A DNA stretch of 43,297 nucleotides from a virus, in IMG/VR virus record IMGVR_UViG_3300044695_001799, positions 1 through 43,297 of that record; one strand, 5' to 3'. How positions within the stretch are numbered: the first letter of the stretch is position 1; every line of letters begins with the position of its first letter. Below the pieces are notes generated by a model. The model saw only the letters and a list, made by a program, of their open reading frames with translations. It ran no database searches and was not told where the DNA came from. Below, piece after piece: positions 38,465 through 43,297 of this stretch. The translations under genes and the position numbers were made by a program.

Positions 38465-38706
38465 TGAAAATTTATACAAGAACAGTTTGCCCTTATTGTG
38501 ATCAAGCAAAAGCTTTGTTAGATTCAAAAGGAATTAGTTATGAAGCCGTAAATATAGAAGACAACGCAGATGCTAGGAACTTCTTAGCAACTCAAGGCCT
38601 TAGATCAGTACCACAAATCTATGAAGAAAATACATTGATTGGTGGATTAAATAAACTAAAAGAGTGGATATCCATTCAAGAAATTACATCTCAGATAAAA
38701 TTATGA
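38464..38706 (+). CDS. nrdC: glutaredoxin
   Basis: Reductant for ribonucleotide reductase. The 80-residue protein has the N-terminal strand KIYTRTVCPYCDQAKALL with active-site CPYC (residues 9-12), then RSVPQIYEENTLIGGLNKLK with the cis-Pro TVP-like motif. T4 NrdC plays the same role. It overlaps nrdB at its start and ends at an ATGA overlap with the zinc-ribbon gene. Confidence 0.9.
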   Translation: MKIYTRTVCPYCDQAKALLDSKGISYEAVNIEDNADARNFLATQGLRSVPQIYEENTLIGGLNKLKEWISIQEITSQIKL

Positions 38707-38894
38707 CAGAAAAAATACACGAGTGTTTAGAATGTGGCGCTGAAGCTACCATAAAATATGACTATGATTCAGTCATAGAAGAACCACAATATTGTCCATT
38801 CTGTGGATCATCATATATACAAGAGGAATTAGAAGATGATGTTAACCTCTTGAAAGGTGATGGTTTCGATGATGACATGGATTTACAATGGTAA
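38703..38894 (+). CDS. zinc-ribbon protein
   Basis: 63 residues from the ATGA at 38703; an earlier in-frame GTG at 38664 lies inside glutaredoxin. Two C-x-x-C pairs (ECLECGAEA and QYCPFCGSSY) form a zinc ribbon; the remainder is acidic (QEELEDDVNLLKGDGFDDDM). A small ribbon adaptor or transcription-linked protein is possible; nothing specific is recognised. Its end overlaps the GIY-YIG gene in another frame. Confidence 0.72.
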   Translation: MTEKIHECLECGAEATIKYDYDSVIEEPQYCPFCGSSYIQEELEDDVNLLKGDGFDDDMDLQW

Positions 38895-39300
38895 GCCTTA
38901 CGAATTAGGCGAGCAGACGCATAAAGAAGTATATGGTTTCGTTTACGTAATTACTGATTTAAAAACAAATAAACAGTATGTAGGTAAGAAACTATTTTGG
39001 TCTAGCAGAACTAAACAAGTTAAAGGTAAGAAAAAGCGGCTTAAAGTAGAATCAGATTGGAAAACCTATTTTGGTTCCAATAAACTATTACTTGAAGAAC
39101 TTGAAAAGAACGGCGCAGATAATTATAAGCGAGAGATCCTTCACCTATGTGCAGGAAAAGGCGAATGTAATTATTTAGAAGCATATGAACAGTTTACTCG
39201 CGGAGTATTAACTAGCGACCAATACTACAATGATTGGATAATGGTTAAAGTTCATAGAGCTCACATAAAGGGTTTACAGCAGGCAAAAACTGTGGTATAA
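38869..39300 (+). CDS. GIY-YIG family endonuclease-like protein
   Basis: About 143 residues. VYGFVYVITDLKTNKQYVGK carries the GIY-YIG signature (FVYVI ... QYVGKK), then WSSRTKQVKGKKKRLKVESD with the catalytic Arg region, WKTYFGSNK and KREILHLCAGKGECNYLEAY with the Glu. The start is probably ATG 38869 or 38872 (AAAGG at 38853); a GTG at 38857 is also possible. Relatives in T4-like phages include Seg homing endonucleases, though this one resembles the small standalone forms common in marine T4-like phages. Its last codons contain the promoter at 39273. Confidence 0.78.
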   Translation: MMTWIYNGKPYELGEQTHKEVYGFVYVITDLKTNKQYVGKKLFWSSRTKQVKGKKKRLKVESDWKTYFGSNKLLLEELEKNGADNYKREILHLCAGKGECNYLEAYEQFTRGVLTSDQYYNDWIMVKVHRAHIKGLQQAKTVV

Positions 39301-39301
39301 T
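39273..39301 (+). promoter_or_regulatory. early-type promoter upstream of RNase H
   Basis: TTTACA (39273-39278), 17-base spacer ending GTGG, TATAAT (39296-39301). It lies inside the end of the GIY-YIG gene, and the RNase H ATG is only eight bases after the -10, as with gp43. Confidence 0.75.
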
Positions 39302-39308
39302 ATAGATT

Positions 39309-40160
39309 ATGATTATTATTGATTATTCGCAAATTTCCATCGCATCTTTCTATGCTCAGCCCAATGCTGAACTTAATGAAGACTTTCTAAGACACATGAT
39401 TCTTAATAGTATTAGAATGTATTCGCATAAGTTTAAGAAAGAATACGGTGATATAGTTATTGCATGTGATGGTGGAAAATCTTGGCGTAAAGGTTATTTT
39501 CCTCAGTATAAGGCTCATCGTAAGAAAGCTCGTGAGGATAGCGGTTTAGATTGGAATTTATTCTATGAATACTTGAATCAGATACGCGAAGAGATTAAAG
39601 AAAACTTTCCATATAAAGTTATTCATTTAGAACACATAGAAGCTGATGACGTTATAGGAACTCTGGTTAAAGAGACACAAGAATTTGGTAAAAATGAACC
39701 AGTAATGATCATATCATCTGATAAAGATTTTATTCAATTACAGAAATATAAAAATGTTAAACAGTTCTCACCAGTCCAGAAGAAAATGGTTACAGATACC
39801 AACCCTCACTTATACTTATTTGAGCATGTTCTTCGTGGTGATAGCGGTGATGGTATTCCTAATGTCCTATCTGCTGATACTACCTTTGTGGATGGTTTAC
39901 GACAAACTCCTCTCACTCAGAAAAAGATTGATGCGTGGTTAGAAAAAGCTGAAGATATCAAATCAGCAATGGATGATGAGACGTATAGAAATTATCAAAG
40001 GAATAAAACATTGATTGATCTTGACATGATTCCAAAGGATTATGTAGACTCAATCAAGTATTCATATGATAACCAAACACCAGCACCTCGTGCAAGAATG
40101 TTAGATTATCTTATTAAGAAACGTTGTAAAATGTTAGTAGAATCTATAAGCGAATTTTAA
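39309..40160 (+). CDS. rnh: RNase H / 5'-3' exonuclease (T4 rnh-like)
   Basis: Removes RNA primers from Okazaki fragments. The 283-residue protein (T4: 305) has the FEN-family acidic residues in DYSQISIAS, CDGGKSWRKGYFPQYKAHRK, EHIEADDVIGTLV, IISSDKDFIQLQ and GDSGDGIPNVLS, and a C-terminal helical domain. The PQYKA segment is the helical-clamp region that binds fork DNA. It partners with gp41, gp43 and the clamp loader in lagging-strand synthesis. The next gene follows after two bases. Confidence 0.95.
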   Translation: MIIIDYSQISIASFYAQPNAELNEDFLRHMILNSIRMYSHKFKKEYGDIVIACDGGKSWRKGYFPQYKAHRKKAREDSGLDWNLFYEYLNQIREEIKENFPYKVIHLEHIEADDVIGTLVKETQEFGKNEPVMIISSDKDFIQLQKYKNVKQFSPVQKKMVTDTNPHLYLFEHVLRGDSGDGIPNVLSADTTFVDGLRQTPLTQKKIDAWLEKAEDIKSAMDDETYRNYQRNKTLIDLDMIPKDYVDSIKYSYDNQTPAPRARMLDYLIKKRCKMLVESISEF

Positions 40161-40162
40161 AT

Positions 40163-40597
40163 ATGGCCAAAAAATTACTTGTCACTGAAATGTTAGAAGC
40201 TGTCGCTAAGGCAGAAACACGCAAAGAAAAACTTGAACTGTTAAAACAATTCAATTGTTTAGAACTTCGTGATATCCTTAAAGGAGCTTTTGACGACACT
40301 ATCGAATTCACTCTTCCAAACGGAGTTCCTCCTATTAATGAAGATGAAAAGAAAAACTATGATAAAACTCGATTATTGTCAGAGACCAAAAAGTTTAGAT
40401 ACTTTGTTAAAGGTGGTCCTGGAGATCAAGTTAACAGAGTCCGTAGAGAGAAAATGTTTATAGATATATTATACAGAATAGATTCAAAAGAGATTCCGCT
40501 TATATGCCATATGAAAGATAAAACACTTGATGGTGTATATAAAGGTGTCACTAAAAAATTAGTTCAAGAAGCATTTCCAGGACTCATAGTTAAATAA
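40163..40597 (+). CDS. DUF6433-like conserved protein
   Basis: A 144-residue protein with LLVTEMLEAVAKAETRKEKL, NCLELRDILKGAFDDTIEFT, LPNGVPPINEDEKKNYDKTR and the C-terminal DGVYKGVTKKLVQEAFPGLI. It matches a family known as DUF6433, found in many T4-like phages often close to RNase H. Function unknown; it is the last gene before a strong terminator. Confidence 0.75.
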   Translation: MAKKLLVTEMLEAVAKAETRKEKLELLKQFNCLELRDILKGAFDDTIEFTLPNGVPPINEDEKKNYDKTRLLSETKKFRYFVKGGPGDQVNRVRREKMFIDILYRIDSKEIPLICHMKDKTLDGVYKGVTKKLVQEAFPGLIVK

Positions 40598-40633
40598 ATA
40601 TAGTATATGCTTGCACGCACCCCATCAACCCGT

Positions 40634-40670
40634 AAGGCCTAGATTCCCGACAGATCTAGGCCTTTTTTAC
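40634..40670 (+). terminator. strong rho-independent terminator
   Basis: Eleven-base-pair stem AAGGCCTAGAT (40634-40644) / ATCTAGGCCTT (40654-40664), loop TCCCGACAG, followed by TTTT. It ends the rnh unit. Confidence 0.93.
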
Positions 40671-40742
40671 TTTAGGAGAACGACAGACTAGCTTAACTTA
40701 TATCATGTGATTTTTTAACCTTTCAACTTCACGGAGATATGC

Positions 40743-40922
40743 ATGATTTTTTCCAATATAGAAAAATTAAAACGCGATTCGAGAGAGCTCGGACATTTTA
40801 TACAAAAAATGCGGAAACGAGGACGAAGCGATGTTGCTGGTAGACTTAAGATAAAAAAAGCACAGATAGACTCATACGTTCAACAATATACGGAAGAAGG
40901 AAGAGTTAACCTAGTCAATTAA
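40743..40922 (+). CDS. small basic hypothetical protein (59 residues)
   Basis: ATG at 40743 with CGGAG six bases upstream. The product (MIFSNIEKLKRDSREL, then HFIQKMRKRGRSDVAGRLKI) is basic and helical with a possible small DNA-binding helix-turn-helix character (KKAQIDSYVQQY). It sits between two terminators, so it forms its own transcription unit or is read from upstream. No family was recognised. Confidence 0.65.
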   Translation: MIFSNIEKLKRDSRELGHFIQKMRKRGRSDVAGRLKIKKAQIDSYVQQYTEEGRVNLVN

Positions 40923-40945
40923 GTAAAGGCGGTGATCAGATATCT

Positions 40946-40977
40946 CGGGAGGTTCACAAGACCTCCCGTTATTTTTA
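40946..40977 (+). terminator. rho-independent terminator
   Basis: Eight-base-pair stem CGGGAGGT (40946-40953) / ACCTCCCG (40961-40968), loop TCACAAG, then TTATTTTTA. It follows the small basic gene. Confidence 0.88.
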
Positions 40978-41000
40978 CAAACCCAAAAGGAGAATACATT

Positions 41001-41129
41001 ATGGACGATACAAAAGAAGTAAAACAAATAGAAGAAGTAAAAGAAGAAATACAACCAGAAATGCCATGCAAAGATGAAGATAAGGCATGCACTCGCAGAT
41101 GGATAGATTCTCTTAGTGATTGCGCATGA
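41001..41129 (+). CDS. small acidic hypothetical protein (42 residues)
   Basis: ATG at 41001 with a good AAAAGGAG site at 40985-40992. It is acidic and repetitive (KEVKQIEEVKEEIQPE) with two cysteines near the end (MPCKDEDKACTRRW). The stop forms an ATGA overlap with the next gene. A longer start at 40932 would run through the terminator stem and is rejected. Confidence 0.65.
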   Translation: MDDTKEVKQIEEVKEEIQPEMPCKDEDKACTRRWIDSLSDCA

Positions 41130-41386
41130 TAGTTGAATTAGCAACAGTAAGCGCGATGTATATGGCTGATGCTAGTACTGCATCTCCTATAGATTATATT
41201 AATCCTATCACGATCGTAGTTAAAGGCGGAGAGAAAGCCATTAATTACCTCGATAAAAAGAAAGAAAAGCAGCTTTATATCCCAAAAGAATCTTTAGAAA
41301 AATTTAAAGCATGGGAAAAAGAGGATTGGTATAAGGATGATCCATATAAGGATATGTGGGATCCAAACTGGATAAAAAAGTCCTAG
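41126..41386 (+). CDS. small hypothetical protein with hydrophobic N-terminus
   Basis: 86 residues from the ATGA at 41126 (a TTG at 41120 would not change it much). The first 35 residues are hydrophobic (MIVELATVSAMYMADASTAS, then PITIVVKGG), the remainder is charged and aromatic-rich (KFKAWEKEDWYKDDPYKDM). It might be membrane-associated; no clear signal cleavage site. No family was recognised. Confidence 0.65.
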   Translation: MIVELATVSAMYMADASTASPIDYINPITIVVKGGEKAINYLDKKKEKQLYIPKESLEKFKAWEKEDWYKDDPYKDMWDPNWIKKS

Positions 41387-41392
41387 GGCCTA

Positions 41393-41421
41393 TGTACAAC
41401 GAGTTATTTTCATGGTATAAT
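41393..41421 (+). promoter_or_regulatory. early-type promoter
   Basis: TGTACA (41393-41398), 17-base spacer ending ATGG, TATAAT (41416-41421), preceded by AGGGCCTA like the promoters at 18722 and 41898. The next gene's ATG is eight bases after the -10. Confidence 0.8.
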
Positions 41422-41428
41422 ACTAACC

Positions 41429-41764
41429 ATGATTATACACACACCGATCGGAAAGTCAAAAAAGCGCAAGCCAAATGCTAAGCAACGTGCCTTAGCAGAA
41501 TCCTGGCAAGCGATGCTCAAAAAATACGAAACTAAACCAGTGCCAAAGTCTGTCAAGCTTATACAGCCTACTAAGGCATACGTACGCGAGACACCGCGCT
41601 ATCCGTCACTAAATAGTGGTGTTGGTTCTTGTACCAAACCCGTTCAAGGCAAAGTCTATACTGGCACAGCGATGATCGGTATCGGTACACTACACAAATC
41701 TAATGCAGTACCTATCTTCAGCAGCGAAGAGGCCGTTGAGATCAGCAAGATGCGTCGTGGTTAA
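41429..41764 (+). CDS. conserved hypothetical protein of marine T4-like phages
   Basis: A 111-residue basic protein: GKSKKRKPNAKQRALAESWQ, then VKLIQPTKAYVRETPRYPSL, and the C-terminal VYTGTAMIGIGTLHKSNAVP ... SSEEAVEISKMRR. The K-YTG--M-GI--+HKSN-VP-F--EEA--ISKMRR pattern is one I recall in many marine T4-like phages, with no known function. The ATG follows its promoter so closely that translation of a leaderless or almost leaderless mRNA is possible. Confidence 0.72.
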   Translation: MIIHTPIGKSKKRKPNAKQRALAESWQAMLKKYETKPVPKSVKLIQPTKAYVRETPRYPSLNSGVGSCTKPVQGKVYTGTAMIGIGTLHKSNAVPIFSSEEAVEISKMRRG

Positions 41765-41807
41765 TTCCAGATTTTTTTCCAAAGTAAAACTGCGCGGGTG
41801 ACACCCC

Positions 41808-41840
41808 GGGCCCCCTAACGCACCCCAAGATGAGGGGCCC
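41808..41840 (+). terminator. weak GC-rich hairpin after the gene at 41429
   Basis: GGGCCCCCT (41808-41816) pairs with AGGGGCCC (41833-41840) with one bulge; followed by CTAAAAATATATTT, without a real T-run. Possible terminator. Confidence 0.45.
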
Positions 41841-41854
41841 CTAAAAATATATTT

Positions 41855-41883
41855 AAAAAGCTAATAAAATCAACGACTTGCAA
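41855..41883 (+). repeat. 29-base dispersed repeat, copy 2
   Basis: Contains AAAATCAACGACTTGCAA and matches 18575-18603 at 25 of 29 positions with only transitions. It lies 15 bases before the promoter at 41898. Confidence 0.6.
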
Positions 41884-41897
41884 GGCCAGGGGCCCTA

Positions 41898-41926
41898 TGT
41901 ACAAACAGCGAGAAACGTGGTATAAT
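41898..41926 (+). promoter_or_regulatory. early-type promoter
   Basis: TGTACA (41898-41903), 17-base spacer ending GTGG, TATAAT (41921-41926), preceded by GGGGCCCTA and 31 bases before the gene at 41958. Confidence 0.85.
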
Positions 41927-41957
41927 ATTCCTATACAATGAAAAAAGGACAAATTAT

Positions 41958-42344
41958 ATGATACTCGTTATTAGAACACAGTTTATGGAAAACTACGGTG
42001 CACACGATTGGGACGGTGAAGGTGAATGTCCGCAATATTGGAAGATGAAAGGTGGTTCAGAGTACATGATTGACAATGTACCACTTAACATCGATTATGC
42101 AGCAGTGGTCGAAATGGCTGAAGTTGAGAAAAATAACGAGTATGTTCGCGAATATATTCTTGATTGGTCACTCGAAAGCGATGACTATATGTCATGGTTT
42201 GAGAAGTCTCAACTTGAGTATGATGGCAAGATTTCGTGTAAAGAACCACGTCTTGACTATAACGAACTAAACGATCGTTATACAGATCCAATGGAATATG
42301 CAGAGATGTGTGCAGATAATGACGCAGTTATTTATGGAGCTTAA
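41958..42344 (+). CDS. hypothetical early-type protein
   Basis: A 128-residue acidic protein with MILVIRTQFMENYGAHDWDG and GECPQYWKMKGGSEYMIDNV, then helical acidic stretches (VVEMAEVEKNNEYVREYILD) and a DYNELNDRYTDPMEYAEMCA end. A similar N-terminus occurs in other phage proteins I have seen, with unknown function. It starts a run of coupled small genes under the promoter at 41898, with AAAAGGA upstream. Confidence 0.72.
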   Translation: MILVIRTQFMENYGAHDWDGEGECPQYWKMKGGSEYMIDNVPLNIDYAAVVEMAEVEKNNEYVREYILDWSLESDDYMSWFEKSQLEYDGKISCKEPRLDYNELNDRYTDPMEYAEMCADNDAVIYGA

Positions 42345-42345
42345 G

Positions 42346-42549
42346 ATGATAGCATATTGTGATTATATGGCAAAAGTGATTCATGATTCTTTGAAAAAAG
42401 ATGCACATGAATATGGAACATACGTAGACTCAGTTGGTAAAGTGAATTGGGATCTTGGCGAAAAAGGCGAATTTTTATCAACTAAAAAAACTATGTCTGT
42501 GATTGATAGAAATGGTAAATCGTATCGTATAACTGTTGAGGAGCTTTAA
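42346..42549 (+). CDS. small hypothetical protein
   Basis: 67 residues from the ATG at 42346, with GGAGC six bases upstream; longer starts would overlap the previous gene. MIAYCDYMAKVIHDSLKKDA followed by KGEFLSTKKTMSVIDRNGKS and YRITVEEL suggests a helix then a beta-hairpin. The GAGGAG at its end serves the next gene. No family was recognised. Confidence 0.65.
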   Translation: MIAYCDYMAKVIHDSLKKDAHEYGTYVDSVGKVNWDLGEKGEFLSTKKTMSVIDRNGKSYRITVEEL

Positions 42550-42550
42550 A

Positions 42551-42937
42551 ATGGGTTTAGATATGTACGCGTTCTCTGTGCGCAAAGAAGACGCACTTGG
42601 AGATTTTGAATGTAAAACCGACAACGATGGTGGTGAGCATAAAGAAATTGCTTATTGGCGTAAGTTTAATGCTTTGCACGGTTGGATGGAAAAATTGTAT
42701 CGCGAAAAAGGCGGAGACAAAGAATCTTTTAATTGTGTACCTGTACGCTTAACAGAAGAAGATCTGATACGATTAGATCTTGATCTCATCAATGAAAATT
42801 TACAACCAACATCTGGATTCTTTTTTGGAGAACAAGAGATTGAAGATTATCAATTAGAATCTGCTCATGAATTTCTTGCTAAAGCGAGAAATGAGATTGA
42901 TGCAGGTCGCGAAGTTTATTATGATTCATGGTGGTAA
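42551..42937 (+). CDS. MGLDMY-type conserved phage/bacterial protein
   Basis: 128 residues from the ATG at 42551 after GAGGAG. It starts MGLDMYAFSVRKEDALGDFE and has HKEIAYWRKFNALHGWMEKL and LDLINENLQPTSGFFFGEQE, the layout of a widespread uncharacterised phage/bacterial family beginning MGLDMY with YWRK-N--H-W. No catalytic motif is obvious. The next gene starts one base after the stop. Confidence 0.75.
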   Translation: MGLDMYAFSVRKEDALGDFECKTDNDGGEHKEIAYWRKFNALHGWMEKLYREKGGDKESFNCVPVRLTEEDLIRLDLDLINENLQPTSGFFFGEQEIEDYQLESAHEFLAKARNEIDAGREVYYDSWW

Positions 42938-42938
42938 T

Positions 42939-43154
42939 ATGATACGAGAAAAACAACTTACACACACTCCTATAATTGATCTTACAGGTCCAGAAGGCAA
43001 TGCATTTTGTCTAATGGGTTATGCGAAGAAATTTGCACGACAGCTTGAATTGGATGGAGATAGTATCATCAATGAAATGAAAGCAGGAAACTATGAACAT
43101 TTAGTCTCTACTTTCGATAAACACTTTGGCGAATACGTTATTCTTGAGCGATGA
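42939..43154 (+). CDS. small conserved phage protein (DLTGPEGN motif)
   Basis: 71 residues from the ATG at 42939. PIIDLTGPEGNAFCLMGYAK, then FARQLELDGDSIINEMKAGN and STFDKHFGEYVILE, match a small family found in diverse phages (DLTGPEGN-F-LM--A). Its function is unknown. Its stop is in an ATGA overlap with the following small membrane protein. Confidence 0.7.
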   Translation: MIREKQLTHTPIIDLTGPEGNAFCLMGYAKKFARQLELDGDSIINEMKAGNYEHLVSTFDKHFGEYVILER

Positions 43155-43273
43155 TAGATAAACTATACATTTGGCTATGTAGACACAAAAAATTACACGC
43201 TTTATATTACCAGTGTACTTTTGCCGAATGGTGTGGTATAATATTATTAATCATTTGGATGTTACTCGCATGA
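43151..43273 (+). CDS. small membrane protein (40 residues) containing the next promoter
   Basis: ATGA overlap with the upstream gene and ATGA overlap with the downstream partial gene. The product starts MIDKLYIWLCRHKKLHALYY and ends in a hydrophobic segment, CGIILLIIWMLLA, preceded by FAEW. A single-pass membrane protein is predicted. The early-type promoter at 43214 lies within its coding sequence. Confidence 0.5.
   Translation: MIDKLYIWLCRHKKLHALYYQCTFAEWCGIILLIIWMLLA
43214..43242 (+). promoter_or_regulatory. early-type promoter near the window end
   Basis: TGTACT (43214-43219), 17-base spacer ending GTGG, TATAAT (43237-43242), 28 bases before the ATG at 43270. Confidence 0.8.
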
Positions 43274-43297
43274 ATGAATTTTTTGGACCAACGTTGC
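43270..43297 (+). CDS. partial gene running off the window
   Basis: ATGA overlap with the previous small gene; only MNEFFGPTL is readable before the edge. It lies 28 bases after the -10 of the promoter at 43214, as expected for a first gene of a unit. Identity cannot be judged. Confidence 0.5.

Noticed and set aside
40932-41000. Upstream start for the small acidic gene at 41001
   Set aside because: The extension codes across the terminator at 40946-40977, while the ATG at 41001 has a good ribosome site.
1-43297. tRNA genes, CRISPR arrays, integrase or insertion sequences
   Set aside because: Intergenic regions are short and hold promoters and terminators; no cloverleaf, regular spacer-repeat array or transposase motif was found.

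Overview
The window is a dense, almost entirely plus-strand segment of a T4-like tailed phage (myovirus) genome. The evidence is a T4-type replisome (gp45, gp44, gp62, RegA, gp43, UvsX, gp41, RNase H), a DsbA-like protein, class Ia ribonucleotide reductase, T4-type late promoters (TATAAATA) and head proteins with T4-style capsid-targeting N-termini. Small conserved families I associate with marine T4-like phages (an Sm-like protein, DUF6321-, DUF6267- and DUF6433-like proteins, an Hsp20) suggest an aquatic host. No photosynthesis gene is present, so a cyanobacterial host is not specifically supported. DNA is AT-rich, genes are packed with ATGA or TAATG overlaps, and no gene-free stretch exceeds 300 bases. 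I saw no tRNA, rRNA, CRISPR array, insertion sequence or integrase.

Layout. 0.1-4.6 kb: clamp, DsbA-like protein, clamp loader, RegA, then Hsp20 and small proteins. 4.7-9.1 kb: DNA polymerase, a MazG-like NTP pyrophosphohydrolase, a possible primase of the archaeo-eukaryotic type and a PD-(D/E)xK-like nuclease. 9.1-14.7 kb: a compact cassette that looks like a DNA base hypermodification pathway: DUF1599/Nmad1 protein, a gp42-like deoxynucleotide hydroxymethylase, dCMP deaminase, two tandem proteins resembling the alpha-glutamyl/putrescinyl-thymine pyrophosphorylase (amino acid:DNA transferase) superfamily, an SGNH-like hydrolase or acyltransferase and a fold-type II PLP enzyme. 14.7-20.2 kb: UvsX, gp41 helicase, ThyX, small proteins and a SprT-like metallopeptidase.

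20.2-34.8 kb is the late block: a nuclease-like protein, six proteins starting with a T4-like capsid-targeting signature (including a ligase-fold adenylyltransferase-like protein and two HxGH nucleotidyltransferase-like paralogues), long polar multi-segment proteins with many potential prohead-protease sites, a tail fibre and a fibrinogen-like adhesin, and a spanin pair with the outer lipoprotein nested in another frame. 34.8-40.6 kb: NrdA, a zinc-ribbon peptide, NrdB, glutaredoxin, a zinc-ribbon protein, a GIY-YIG endonuclease, RNase H and a DUF6433-like protein. 40.7-43.3 kb: small early-type hypothetical genes; the last one runs off the window.

Regulation. Twelve promoters share TGTACA (or TTTACA/TGTACT), exactly 17 bases, then TATAAT preceded by GG. 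All lie outside the late block, which instead carries TATAAATA elements. Together the genes describe a phage that makes its own dNTPs, probably hydroxymethylates a pyrimidine and decorates it further in DNA, replicates with a T4-like replisome and packages a set of enzyme-like internal proteins.
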